Part shown: piece by piece, positions 9,501 to 21,108 of the stretch
Layout: each line of letters begins with the position of its first letter
Position numbering within the stretch: position 1 is the stretch's first letter
Assembly: GCA_002118135.1 (NCBI GenBank)
Contig: BDIU01000053.1
Location: 62,001-126,000 of the forward strand
Direction of reading: 5' to 3'
Source of the DNA: Trebouxia sp. TZW2008
Taxonomy: Eukaryota > Chlorophyta > Trebouxiophyceae > Trebouxiales > Trebouxiaceae
DNA: 64,000 nucleotides
Position numbers and translations under genes: made by a program
Notes under the pieces: model-generated
Database searches by the model: none
The model's input: only the letters and a program-made list of their open reading frames with translations
Told to the model about the DNA's origin: nothing

Positions 9501-12500
9501 CAGAGCAGTTGCTGGGGAAGCCCTCCTGGCGTCCCTTGCACTCAGCTTGGCAGAGAGCAGTGCACAGGTCAGCATGGGCATCCCAGCAAGTTGTTCAAAA
9601 TGATTGGGCATACAGAGCACATAGACGGTTTTCTGAATGGACATGGATGACTTCACAGGGAATAAACGGGGTATAGGACTGTGACGTCAACACGGCTTTG
9701 GTGGCGCAGCAGGCATCATTTTCTGCTGCCAAACCTGTGACTTTAACATCATTGCGCTTTGTGAGCATTCTTCATCATCCAGCTTTGCTAAAGTGGCTAA
9801 GGCAAGAGTACAGGTCATGTCATGCCATAGGGTGCATCCATTGAAGCAGAGCTGCTCATCCGGCCAAACACTGCCAGAAAGCATGACAGGCAATGCTCAA
9901 CTATTGTCACAACCCATGAGCATGTTGCATTCAGTGAGCTTGCAAAGCGCAGCCTTGACTGCACTGTATGACAGAACTTGTATAGTAGACCCAAGCTGGA
10001 TGCCATCATGCCTGCACGCCTTGCACGTAGCGTTTGAGCAGCATGCATTGTTCTTTACCAAGTCAACCATGATGCAGGCACCATCACACCTGCATGCCCA
10101 CCACATGCTTGTGAGCAATCAGGCACTGTAGTCTGACCCGTCCACCCCCGATGCAGGGCAGTGCCAAAGCGTTCAAAGCGCCCAAACAGGAGACAGCCAC
10201 TGGAGCCAAGCCCAAAGCCAAGAAAGGCAAAGATGGGCCCTCTTTTGGGCTAGGCAAAGGCACAAGTCTCATCAGAAGCCTCATAGACAGCACAGCACCA
10301 CAATGGAGTAGACGATCTGCTGCTACAGACAGTCACCAAAGCAGTGATAGTGCTGTACCTAATGGCAGCATGAACGGCAGCTCTGGGGAAGCTGCGGGGC
10401 ATGTGCTGCAGCTGGCGCAGCAGCTGCAAGGCAGTGGGGAGGAAGCTGTGGGGCAGGGCAGTGTACCTGAGACGCTTGGTGAACCAGCAGGAGAATTGGC
10501 TTTGCTCACAGTCGTACACTTGAAGCAAGCTCTTCTGGTATGCTGTGACGCTTTTATGCGGTCATCTATCCCTAGACAATATGCCCTTACATTGTCCTTC
10601 CTGAAACGAGCCATTGCATCTAGCGTGCATTGCTTGCTTTCCGATTGCATTGTCCTGACTTCATACACGTCAGGACAATGCATGCTACAATGACCATCGC
10701 GTCGTTGAACATACAGACACTTTGGTCAACCAATATGCCTGTATGGCCTTCTACATTTGATTGTCTCCTATCAGTGGAGCAATGGCTAGACCCAGCAGGA
10801 AACAAGCTAGGTCCAGTGCTGCTAGTTATAGGCAGCCTCATAGAGTCAAATCAAGCCACAAATCCTTTGCTGCTCTGCAAATTAGCTGACGATTACTGCA
10901 GGCAATTGAGCAATGCCTAGACCCAGCAGGGAACAAACTAGACCTGTTTTGGCAGACATTCGCAGCCTCATAGAGTCCAATCAAGCCACTGGCAAGCCCA
11001 AAGCGGCCAAAGGCACTAGGGATTTAGGCCCAGAGTAAATGGCAATCAGAGAAGTGGCTTTCAACACCATCACAGCTGTCTTCAAGCGGCATGAGAGAAA
11101 TGGGTAAAACCAGTCTGAACACGAGCTTTCTTCCCCTGCAGGCTGTAGAGGAATGTCTAGACCCGGCGGGCAACAAGCTAGGTCCAGTGCTGGCAGACAT
11201 TCGCAGCCTGATAGAGTCCAATCAAGCCACTCGCAAGCCGAAAGCAGCTAAGGGCACCAGGGATTTGGGCCCAGAGCAGATGGCAATCAGAGAGGTCGCA
11301 TTCAACACCATCACAGCTGTCTTCAAGCGACATGGGGCAGTGTGCATAGACACTCCAGTGTTTGAGCTGAGGGAGACGCTGATGGGGAAGTATGGGGAGG
11401 ACACTAAGCTGATCTATGATCTGGCAGATCAGGGTGGCGAGATTTTGTCGCTCAGGTGGGGACAGGGGCTATTTGTCATTTGCTGCTCATGTGCTTTGCT
11501 TGTCACATATTTTAAGGGAAGCAGTCATGTTACAGCATGAATGGGCAGCTCAGGGTTTTCACGCTGTGTCGCCCAGGTGGGAGCAGAGATTTCTCTTATC
11601 GCCTGCTGCTTATGTGCTTTGCTTGTCACATGTGTTCAAGCTGCATTCCCTCATAGCACGAAGATCAAGATTGCAAAGACTTTGCTGCTCAGGTGGAAAA
11701 TTGCTTTGTCAATTGCTGCTCATATGCCTTCTCTGTCACCTGCTTATAGGCAGCAGTCTTGGGCTGCTACTGGCACAAGAGCTCCAATGGGCATGCTTTT
11801 TCCTTCTTTGTTTCTGCTTGGCTCATCTCTTTTTTTGTCAAGTCTAGGCTGCAATGTTTGCTGGCAGAGATGTCCAGGTTTGCTGGTGCAAGGACCTGGC
11901 CACTAGCTTGTCACATTTGCTGTCATTCTCATGCCTGTTGCTGCTTCGACAGCCCATGTAGTGCTGATTGCAGCCTTGCCTCATGTACTCAAGACACTAT
12001 GTTGTCAAGACATCATGAAATCAAGACATTGTGTAGTGAAAGACATCATGTCGTCAAGAAGTCACGCAGCTAAATGTCATATAGTCACTATCTCTTGCAG
12101 TTCACATTGTGCCATCCACAAGGTTGCAGTCCAAGAGACTGCCTGAGAAGGCATCGGGGATTTTCACTATCATCATCGATTATAGGCTTGCTAGTGGGAT
12201 GCCATGCTTTTGCTAGAAGCAAGCAGAAGCACTAAACTGCCTCCCAGACGATGCTTTCCAAAGCAATTTTGTACCTATGCAAATCCCCATTCAAATCTCA
12301 GCTCCACTTACATGGGGACATTGCTTGCAGATATGATTTGACAGTGCCCTTTGCCCGGTATGTGGCTCAGCATGCCATCACCAACATGAAGCGTTATCAT
12401 ATTGCCAAGGTGTACCGGCGGGACCAACCTCAGATGACGCGTGGCCGCTTCAGGGAGTTCTATCAGTGTGACCTGGACATTGCTGGCACCTACCCCGCCA

Positions 12501-15500
12501 TGGTCCCAGACTCTGAAATCCTCAAGGTACCTCATGCAATGTCAAACCTTTGAGGACTCTCTTGTCTTGAGGTAGTGCTTGGAGCATACGGTGCTGCATT
12601 GATGGCATTTCAGCTTTTCCTGACTGTGAAACCCTCAATCCACCGCATGCAACATCATTTGACAAAGCCCAATGTCGCCAAAACCTACCCTCCCATGATT
12701 TCAAAGCCTGACTCCTCTAGGTACTTCATTAAACATCAAAATTAAACATACCACCTGCAATTCAAAGTTGACGACACCTCATGCAACACGAAGTTTGGTG
12801 GAATGACATCTGCTGCCACCTAAATTTCCATGGTCCCAGAGTCCGTAATCCTCAAGGTATTTAGCTGATGCAGCATTGCAATGATTGGGAATGGTAACAC
12901 TCAGACTTGAAAGGTGCTTTACGCATCATAAGTGTGTGTTATGATTGCTGGCTTCACCTTGTTCTGGCTCTTTGGTCCTCAAGGTAGCACATGGAAGATC
13001 AAATTTCCTGGGGCCAACACTGTGCGGCACTCTACACAGAAACCTACCAAAAACTGCGAAAATTGCACGCCATCAAGTATCACATAGACTTACCCCATGT
13101 CTCTGCACTAGCCCAGACCCAGATTTGTCCACCACAAGTGATGTCGAAAAAGTTATGTGGCTGCAAAGCATTCATTGCTGCATGTGCATCAAGCCATATG
13201 TGCTCCCTGCAGGTCCTAGTGGAGATCTTGTCAGAGCTAGACATTGGGCAGTTTGTTGTCAAGTTGAATCACCGGCGGCTGCTGGACGCCATGATGGACC
13301 TGTGTGGTGTGCCTCCTGCTAAGTTCAGAGCCATTTGCAGGTATGGTATCATGCCCTGGCATACCAAACCCCCATGCCCCTCCTAGAGCGCTCATTATGC
13401 ACTGCTTATCTCAAGGCATGGCTGTTGCGTCATCAAAACAATCAACACAAACGAAGACTGGACCAAATACTTCTTGTGAAGAGTTACATTTCAAGGTGAC
13501 TGATGATGACTGACTGTTGGCGGGCACGGTGCATCCAATCAACAAGCTGGACAGCCACTTGTGGTCCACACTGCTGACTGGCTCAGCCAGGTGGGTGCAG
13601 TGTAATGTGCAGCTTTTGTTTCTGTTTCTTGTCTTGTTATTTTTATCTTTTGGAGCTGCTTTACCTCTTTGCTCGTCCTGTATTCTAACCACCGTCAAAT
13701 CTTCGTTGAAAAGGGTTTTATATTTACTAATCTTACTGAAGCTTTTGATGACACTTAAAAATTTTGACAGCAGGCTCTGTCAAGAGCTGCATGCTGACTG
13801 GCTGTTGTGTTTGCTAGAGGATTGACTTGCAGCTCACAAGTCGATTGCATCACCCTCTGCAAACGACATGCCTGGGCCAGCATGCTGACCGATCCTTGAC
13901 TGTCAACAAGTGCAGTGCAATCAACCACCTAGAAAGCAACCTGTCGTTATATCGCTGAACGCCTGTTGCGCCACTCGTGTCAAGAGTTCATGGTCCCGGT
14001 TTGTGAACAAAGTGACTGTCCATCTGCCGCAGTGCAATAGACAAGCTGGACAAGGAGCCATGGGAAGAGGTGCGGGGCGAGATGGTGGACCAGAAGGGCC
14101 TGGACCCCAAGGCAGCAGACGCCATTGGGCGCTACGTCAGAGATGATGTGGAGCCCAAGTTCCAAGGTCAACCGCAGCAGGTAATAAAAAAAGGGGAATC
14201 ACAAATTCCAGCACATGTGCTAGGTGTGCGTGGCCCAAGGTCTGTCTCACCAGGCCGCAGCAGGTGCACCGCTTACATGACCTGCAACCATGTTTAGCTC
14301 AGTGTTGCTGTAGCATAACAGTTGCAACATTTCCTTGCATTTGGCAAGTTCAGGAGTCAAGCCCTGGATTTGGCAAGCAGGTTAGCGCTGTGTGATGCCA
14401 CAATGCAAGCTTTGCCAGTTGGGCTCTGCTGAAACTTGCATCTACGGGATACATGGTGCGAGACACAGGCAAGTCCAGCCTATGCACTTGGTCAATTGTT
14501 TCTGTCTCTTGTGCAAATTTTGAAGAAGCTGCAAGATTCATTATCTCAGCATCCAGCAGCCAAGGAACCCTTCGCGGAGCTAGCCACCCTGTTTGACCTG
14601 CTGGATCACATGCACAGCATTGAGTTCAACATGGCCCTGGCCCAATGTCATCACTCAAGGCCTATAAACGCGCTCAAGGGTAGCCTTGTCCTGTGTTTGT
14701 CGCAGATTCAGAGAAGCTGCAAGCAGACCCCTTGTCACAGCACTCAGCAGTCAAGGAGGCGTTAGCAGAGCTGGCCACCCTGTTTGACCTGCTGGCCCAT
14801 ATTTTGGGCCATGCTTATACTAAGTCACATTTTGTACGTTGCGCAGATCCTAGAGAAGCTGCAAGCAGACCCGTTGTCCCAGCATCCAGCAGCCAAGGAG
14901 GCTTTGACAGAACTTGCCAGGCTGTTTGAGCTGCTGGCGCACATGCAAGGCCTGCACAACATTGAGTTCAACATGAGCCTGGCCCGCGGGCTGGACTACT
15001 ACACAGGCGTCATCTACGAGGCTGTCATGACCAAGTCATGGAATGGCGGGCAACCTCAAGTTGGCTCTGTGGCTGCTGGCGGCAGGTGTGTGCTTGCCAA
15101 TGTGCCCTTGATGAGAGAAAACTTCACGGTCTCTGCCGTTGTAACAAGAGCCTCCGTGAGCCGTCCCTATGTCTTTGGTAACATAGATGAATCAGTTGCA
15201 CATGCCTTGGCGTGCAGCACGTATTTGGTGACTCTCACCAAGTCTGCATGTAAGAATTTGGTGTCACCTTGTTGCATGCCAACCACAGGTTGGCTCAGTG
15301 GCTGCTGGCTGCAGGTGTGTCCTTGCCATTTTGCTTCCAGAAACATGGACATCCTGCGGGAGACAAACAGAAAACAAATGTTGCAAATATCAATGCAATC
15401 ATCTGTTGACATGGTTGTTGACATTATGTTGCTCTTATATTGCCATTGCTTTATGTTACATCTGGATTCAACCGGAATCAAGTCATCTGTTGGACAGACG

Positions 15501-17496
15501 ATACAGCGTGCTTGCCATATGTCTGTGTCATGGTCAAGCTTTGTGCATCAAGAGACAGCTCCAATTTGTTGTTCACGGCAATTGCATCTCAATTTGTAAA
15601 CCGTTGACTGCCAACAAGTATACATACATTTGGACGTGGTGACAGATGTGTCAGCAGTGGGTGTCAGCATCAACATTGGGTGCATCTTTGCACAACAGCT
15701 TGTTGGCATGCTTGACAGGTAAGACAAGCTGGTAAAGATGTTCAGCAGTAACGAAGGGCCAGCAGTGGGGTTCAGCATTGGCATCGGCTGCATCTTTGGA
15801 CAACGGCTTGTTGTTATGCTTGACAGGTATGACAAGCTGGTAGGGATGTTCAGCAGCAAAGATGTGCCAGCAGTGGGGGTCAGCATCGGCATTGAGCGCG
15901 TCTTCAACTTGCTGGAGGATAAGATCATGGCTGGCTGCAAAGACGAGTCAGGAGCTGTGAGCGGCAAGATCAGAGAAACTGACACTGAGGTATTGCTCAT
16001 CTTCACAGCACAAACAATGCTGCCTGTGGAATGGAATTTGTCAAGACTGTTTAATGCGGCTGCATCAGCTTGCAAACTCAACAGCAGGACACTTGCCTGA
16101 TGCATGTGAGCCAAGTCTCACTGTATGCCAGTCAACAGGGGTGGATGTTTGAGGTGTCACAGTCCTTGTTGTGACTGCCTCTGACTGTGAAAATCCTGCT
16201 CTGCCAGTTTCAGGCTGCTGATCAGCCTGCTGTGCCGAGTGGAACCGCTAAATGGCATGTTGTCTGGTAGTTGCAGGTGCTGGTGACCTCAGTAGGCAAA
16301 GGCATGCAGCCAAAGTGCATGCAGATGTGTGCTGCGCTGCTTCAACGGATTCAGGCTCCTGCATGGCCTACAGAGTTGCACTGTTGAATGTCGTTTAATT
16401 TGGTGGTTGCAGGTGCTGGTGACTTCGATTGGAGAGGGCTATGTTGATGACAGTGCAACTGGTGATTGTAGGTGTTGGTGACCTCAATAGGAAAGGGCAT
16501 GCAGCTAACAAGATGTGTGCTGCCCTGCTTCAACAGATTCAAGCTGCTGCATGGCCTACAGAGAGCTGTATTACATGCCATGCAATCTGGTGATTGCAGG
16601 TGTTGGTGACCTCCATAGGAAAGGGCATGCAGCCAAAGCGCATGGAGATGTGTGCTGCTCTCTGGGCTCAGGGCGTCAAGGCAGAGTTTGGCTACAAGGC
16701 CGCCCCCACTATCAAGGACGCATTGGGCTATGCTGATGACAACGGCATCCCCTTTGTGGTATTGTTTGGAGAGAGTGAGCTGGCTTCAGCATCAGTGAAG
16801 GTGATGATGCTTTGTGCAACTGGCAATGAGCTCATTGACTGTAGCTGTGTGAGTTGCCACCATTAGTATCTTTGGGAACATCTTGCCAACAGCATCAGCT
16901 TACAGAGCCCAAATGTGCTGTGAGTGACTGCTAGCTACTCTGTGGCTTATGACGTATGATGTCAGAGACGTTCCTTTGTGGCTACTCCCGCGAACGTGGT
17001 TTTAACAGCATGTATTATGCATGCCACCCCTGCTGGCAAAGGTATCATGTCCCGGGTTGCTTGCACACACAGTGTTCCACAACATCTGCACGGTGCAGTT
17101 AGACCTATCTTGTCCTGCTTCACTGATGCACTGGAAGGCTGAGATCGACAGCATAGGCTTGCCTTGCTTTGCCACTTGCGCTTTTGTTGTCAAGCTGCTG
17201 AGCAGGCTGGTGATGCTTGGCATGAACATCATGCATCTCCACTCTTGATTACCACTTTCATGTGACATGTTTGTTGATTGTCAGTGTACCCTTGCATGAA
17301 CCTGCCTGTGCACTCTGTGCAGGTCAAGGACATGGAGCAAGGGACAGAAGAGCTGGTAGCAATAACAGACTTGCCAAGCCATGTGGCTAAGCTGGTACAC
17401 ACTTTGGGGAAGCGGGATCTGGTGGCCACAAAGAGACAAGCACCACCTGAAGAAACAGCTGCATCAGCAAGCAATTCACAAACCAAGCAGCAATGA
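6575..17496 (+). CDS. HARS: histidyl-tRNA synthetase, plant cytosolic type with long N-terminal extension
   Basis: Charges tRNA-His with histidine. Exons: 6575-7165, 7519-7659, 8147-8230, 8769-8888, 9334-9567, 10157-10537, 11142-11455, 12331-12526, 13213-13340, 14033-14180, 14847-15085, 15827-15989, 16600-16800, 17323-17496. All junction phases agree, giving 1037 residues. The N-terminal ~500 residues (starting [16 protein letters not shown]) match the long extension of plant His[16 protein letters not shown] precedes the catalytic core. Core: [34 protein letters not shown] (motif 1), [28 protein letters not shown] (motif 2), HisA motif ARGLDYYTG, motif 3 [10 protein letters not shown], then the anticodon-binding domain ([14 protein letters not shown]). 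Longer than the Arabidopsis form, mostly by Ala/Ser-rich linkers. Introns are loaded with broken copies of adjacent exons, and intron 3 holds mitochondrial DNA. Confidence 0.93.
7270..7518 (+). repeat. 79-80-bp acceptor-side array before HARS exon 2
   Basis: The acceptor ttgcag followed by gtcaagg/gtgaaag recurs with gcag at 7277, 7357, 7436 and 7515 (spacing 80, 79, 79). The three upstream copies share gcctgcctgcatagt-like sequence and carry stops; only the last opens into the coding exon [14 protein letters not shown]. Confidence 0.88.
7905..8146 (+). repeat. tandem repeat of about 94 bp before HARS exon 3
   Basis: The phrase acatggctgggcatcaattg recurs near 7917, 8012 and 8106 with shared flanks (gcaaatctcaggaatctgtcat and gcaaatttcaggtatctgtcat). 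The array ends at the acceptor of exon 3 (8147). Confidence 0.75.
8515..8702 (+). pseudogene. nuclear copy of mitochondrial nad5 (NUMT) inside HARS intron 3
   Basis: Residues [20 protein letters not shown], then [19 protein letters not shown] and [14 protein letters not shown] match the strongly conserved core of NADH dehydrogenase subunit 5 (quinone/proton-path region, usually [20 protein letters not shown]). The standard code fits and the frame is open for about 60 codons, but the flanks have no nad5 similarity, and it lies inside the intron 8231-8768 of HARS. Normally conserved positions are changed (Gly to Asp, His to Tyr, Met to Thr), as expected for a non-functional insertion. I see no other mitochondrial gene nearby. 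Confidence 0.88.
10646..10682. other. perfect 14-bp inverted repeat with 9-nt loop in HARS intron 6
   Basis: Left arm tgcattgtcctgac (10646-10659), loop ttcatacac (10660-10668), right arm gtcaggacaatgca (10669-10682), no mismatch. It lies 108 bp past the donor of exon 6. It could be a hairpin in the pre-mRNA or a trace of local inversion; no tRNA or miRNA-like extension is seen beyond 14 bp. Confidence 0.7.
10777..11100 (+). repeat. two upstream copies of HARS exon 7
   Basis: Copy one (10777-10861) and copy two (10902-11100) begin like the working exon at 11142 ([15 protein letters not shown]). Copy two extends through [11 protein letters not shown], the GTRDLGPE segment and TITAVFKRH, but has an in-frame taa at about 11036 and then breaks off. 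Both carry an upstream AG acceptor. Confidence 0.88.
11456..11905 (+). repeat. donor-side array after HARS exon 7, spacing about 117-120 bp
   Basis: The exon 7 donor context (gctcag|gtggg) recurs with cag ending at 11455 (working), about 11575 and 11692. Each is followed by the same intron phrase (tgctgctcatgtgctttgcttgtcac and variants). The copies lie downstream of the working donor. Confidence 0.8.
12822..12990 (+). repeat. copies of the 3' end of HARS exon 8
   Basis: The exon end plus donor (ccatggtcccagactctgaa then atcctcaag|gta) recurs at about 12829-12859 with point changes, and a shorter remnant (ggtcctcaag|gtag) sits at about 12974-12986. Both lie downstream of the working donor at 12527. 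Confidence 0.7.
14513..14810 (+). repeat. two upstream copies of HARS exon 11
   Basis: Copy one (about 14517-14647) encodes [28 protein letters not shown] and IEFNMALAQ. Copy two (about 14704-14812) encodes [16 protein letters not shown] and [11 protein letters not shown]. The working exon starts at 14847 ([18 protein letters not shown]). Both copies stay partly open but lack the HisA motif GLDYYTG. Confidence 0.88.
15284..15345 (+). repeat. downstream copy of the 3' end of HARS exon 11
   Basis: The segment ggttggctcagtggctgctg with its donor (gcaggtgtgt) repeats the exon end at 15057-15090, including the intron start cttgcca. Confidence 0.75.
15640..15826 (+). repeat. two upstream copies of HARS exon 12
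   Basis: The block reading PAVGVSIGI with the acceptor gcttgacag recurs at about 15645-15725 and 15718-15826 before the working exon at 15827. The second copy starts with gtaagacaagctgg, a stop in place of Tyr at the first codon. Confidence 0.85.
16265..16599 (+). repeat. three upstream copies of HARS exon 13
   Basis: The exon start ([13 protein letters not shown]) with its acceptor recurs at about 16277, 16413 and 16472 before the working exon at 16600. The first and third extend to mcaal-like codons followed by the shared phrase ctgcttcaacagattcaagc. The second is short (gtgacttcgattggagaggg). Confidence 0.85.
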
Positions 17497-17758
17497 TAAG
17501 ATGTATAGTGAACATCAGCCAACACAAGCTGCTCCTTCTGCCTCAGCTATTTTGCGGCCATCACAGGCTAGGGCACCACGCCAAACCTCAGTGGTGAATC
17601 TTGTGAATGTCAGATGGCATTGCTCAGCATTCTGCAGCTGGATGCAAGCACACAGTGGAGTCCTGTCACCCATCAGCTGAAGGCCTGATGGAAGCGCAGT
17701 CATTGATGTCCAGTTTTGCTTAAATTAGATGGGCATCCATCATGCCACTGCAGCCTTA
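17497..17758. other. 3' flank of HARS
   Basis: No gene seen. This is the 3' untranslated side of HARS and faces the unresolved minus-strand region. Confidence 0.4.
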
Positions 17759-19046
17759 TCAACAGTGATCAAGCTCATCATTAAGTTTGTGCACATTCGA
17801 CAGCACATACTTAACATTGATGCACTTGAGTTGGCATATATAAAGCAGGGATGGTACTAGGGTCTCCAAATGCCAGGCCACAAGCTTATCATGAGCACCA
17901 AAATCAATATTGAGAAACAACGTTGACCGATCTGACTGTCTCCTCTTGTACAGTACATTTTGCGTCATACCTAAGCTGAATAGCAGCTGCTTGCAGAAAG
18001 CGCCTGTGGCAGTCGAGCAGGTAGTTCTTCATAGGTTGTGCATGCAACTGAATGATGTTAGTTGTGTTGCGGGCAAGTCTGCTGGTCATCAGAGTACTCA
18101 AAACACCAGTGTTGTGCATCAAACTGTTGTGTTGGATACCTGTATACCCATGGTGTACAAGTCAAAAGCAAATAAAATTCACATTTCACAGAAAATGGGC
18201 CGTGGCCTTGTACTGATCGATGAGCTGCGATCGGTGGTGCCAGTTTATTGTCCAACATCAGGTCGCACGTCGAGCCACTGCCATTGGATGAAGGCCGATT
18301 TACAACGAGGCACATGTGTGCGCTCAAACGCTAAAGGTGCCAAGGGGGGTTCGTGACCTGCAATCCAGGGTCATGATCATGATATGGGCGGGAAGCAACC
18401 CTGGTCATCGAAGTTAGGGCTGAGTCCGAGCGTTTTTGCAGCACTGATGTAAACGAGTCGCGGTGTCTCATGGAGACGCTGTGCGCTACCCAGCTGGTCT
18501 GTACCGACCCGCCGGAGTATGCCGATCTCGTATTGCTCACATCTCAAGCCTAGCGATGTGCGACCTCTGATCATAACAACCTTAGTGCTTTGCCCTGCCT
18601 TGCTCCTTGTGCCAGCCATTGCTCACTGTGTCCACAGAACCGTCTAATGAGCTGCAAGCCACCGGGATTTTCCTGGTACACGCAATTGCAACTATGCCGT
18701 TCCCGAAGCGACACTCAAGCCTGACCAAAGCCCATATCGTTGCCGTGTTGTGACCTGATGTGAATGTAGCGCCGCAAGCAACGCTGACAACTGTAATATC
18801 AAGTCGACGCGCGTCATGAACGCAACGGCGAGCAGGTGTCTCTAGCGCCTGCAGCAAGTCCAGCTCAGTATCGCTGACCCTATTTTCCGTTAGTGTAGGC
18901 TTCCATACTTGTCCTCTGGGAGAGAACCGCGTGACACTTTTTTTCAAAAGTTGACGCTGTTCTGCACGTATGTGTGCAAGATCGCGACCAAGAACGAGAC
19001 ACAGGTACGCACTCAAGGTAAGTAAAATCAGGTAAGACAGCCACAT
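17759..19046 (-). CDS. unresolved minus-strand gene or pseudogene with N-terminal signal-anchor
   Basis: A 154-codon frame at 18582-19046 star­ts with a hydrophobic stretch (WLSYLILLTLSAYLCLVLG) followed by a basic, Gln-rich stem, the layout of a type II Golgi membrane protein; it then reads RRLDITVVSVACG. Further open pieces on the same strand are STKVVMIRGRTSLGLRCEQY (within 18377-18619) and LNIDFGAHDKLVAWHLETL (within 17759-17968). The layout recalls some Golgi glycosyltransferases, where a VxxVACG strand precedes a KxxxMIKS helix, but I found no DxD-type motif and no consistent splicing across the pieces. Function is not claimed; it may be a decayed gene. Confidence 0.3.
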
Positions 19047-19812
19047 GCAAGCTTCTGCAGGCTATCACCGACAATGTTATTTCAACACCACCTCTTTGGG
19101 AACATGCATCAATTGCACGTCTAACATCATTGCCATGGATGTTTAGCTAAACACAGGGTCATGCATACCCACAGTCATATGAGCATATAGAAAGGTGCTG
19201 CATTTGTATGCTTGTAGAGGTTGACTTGGTGATCTGGAAGCAGACTCCCAAGAGCTGCACTGATGAGCAAGCTTTGGAAAAACGCAGAGTAACATCCAAG
19301 CATTTGTGCCGCGAATGGTGCTTGTAGATGTTTGGACGGTGCCATCATGCACTGAAGCTCTAGCAAGAGTAGAAGTCATCTTATGGCTGCTTGTGGTAGA
19401 CGCTGCCATCAACGCATGAGCCATTTGCATCACTGCCTAGACTTGTTTTTTAACGCTCTACAAGCTGTCAAGGTGTCTAAGCTCATTGCATGGGTGCTGT
19501 AGGGGCTTCCTCAATTCAAGCCTTTGCAAGTGCTCTTGTATCAAAAGGGAGTTGCGCTGATTGTCAACGACTACCTTGCCCAAGCTATCAACCCGTCACA
19601 GCTTGTGCAAAAACTCCTCAGTCACAAGCAAGCAACAAGATTGCAGAATCAGCATTCTGTCTAGACTGGTGGCGATACAGAGCAACAAATCATATGATTG
19701 CATGCGTGGTATACGTAGAACACCTTACACACGCAACCATTCAGCAAATTTGCTGATCTCCAAGCGAGTCAGGGCACGCAAGGGTTGTGCTGACTGCAAA
19801 TGCTATATCAAT
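19047..19812. other. no gene recognised
   Basis: Short frames on both strands only. The right part (about 19700-19812) leads into the left arm of the gag palindrome without any recognisable pol or integrase sequence. Confidence 0.4.
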
Positions 19813-20047
19813 CGCAAAGCTGATGGCCCAGCCAATGGCGCTAAATCTGGCAAGACTGGCAATGGTCAGTCAGAAAACAAGGCCAAGAAGGCGCCTTCTC
19901 GCAATGAAATGCAGTCGAAGTTGTGTTCAGCCAACCACTTCAGCTGCATTTCATTGCGAGAAGGCGCCTTCTTGGCCTTCTTTTCTGACTGACCATTGCC
20001 AGTCTTGCCAGATTTAGCGCCATTGGCTGGGCCACCAGCTTTGCGCT
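19813..20047. repeat. long inverted repeat at the 3' end of the gag remnant
   Basis: Left arm about 19813-19913 and right arm 19944-20047 are reverse complements over about 100 bp with two substitutions seen, separated by about 30 bp. The arms encode GPANGAKSGKTGNGQSE and APSRNEMQ, so both strands spell the same gag peptide. The gag frame on the minus strand reads through the right arm and spacer and then into the inverted arm, where it ends. Confidence 0.92.
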
Positions 20048-21076
20048 TGTTCTGTTTCTGCTTCTGAATTCCAACAGAGGAACCCTTGGGCACAGCAGTC
20101 CCAGAAGCAGCAGCAGCAGAGTTTGATGCCAAAGCACCACCATTGGGCAAAGCCCTGGCCTGCATCACCGTGTAGAACATCAGCTCATCGGCATCAAGCC
20201 ATTTGCCAGCACGTCCCATACCAAGTGGTGCAGTAGCCACAAGGCGCTTCAGAGGAGCATTCAAGCCACTCATGAAACGCTCAATTTTCTCTCCAGCAGA
20301 GAGTGGCAAGTCAACATTGCCATTGAAGCAATGCTTCATTTTGTGCACGTACTCAGCAGCAGACAACACGCCCTGCTTCAAGTCACGCAAATGATCCCAA
20401 AACTCAGCGTCAGGGTCAATTTGACCAAATCTAATGCTCAGCAGAGCACAGAACTTGGTCCAATCATTGCATTCAGATTCAGGCATGGTGCGCATAGCAG
20501 TGTTCACATAGTCAGCAGCCAGTCCCTCAAGGTACAACCTTGCATGCAAGACCCACTTGGCCTTGGGAACATCACTCAGCTGAAAGAACAACTGCAATGC
20601 ATCAGTGAACCTGCGTACTGCACCAGCAGAGCCCATTTCACCCTCTCCAGTGAAAGGTTTAGGCTTGAGTGCATCCACAGATTTACTGCGACCATGAGCA
20701 GAGTCAGATGATGACTTCTTGGCTTGCTTGCCAACCAACTTGGCAAGCCCAGCCAACAAGACCTCGGCAGGAGGCACTTCATGCTCATCATTAGACTCAT
20801 CAGGTTCAGAATCAGAGGCAATGTCAGGTGCATACTCAGATGCATCATGGTCAGAAGACTCTACCTCAGCAGCAGTCTTTTCCATAGAGGCCAATGCCTC
20901 CATATGCTTGGTGTTGACATCGGCCAAGCTTTTGACCTCAGCAAGGAGACGAGCATTCTCAGCCTTCAAGGCTGCAACCTCGCCAGTGGCTTTGTCAACA
21001 CCTGCAGTGGCAGCATCCAAGTTAGCATTCTTTGAAATACCATCAGCTGGTGTTTCAGCAGATTTGGCTGCAGCAG

Positions 21077-21108
<32 letters not shown>

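Noticed and set aside
19561..19992. Plus-strand 143-codon frame as a gene
   Set aside because: Its only meaningful part is the left arm of the gag palindrome.
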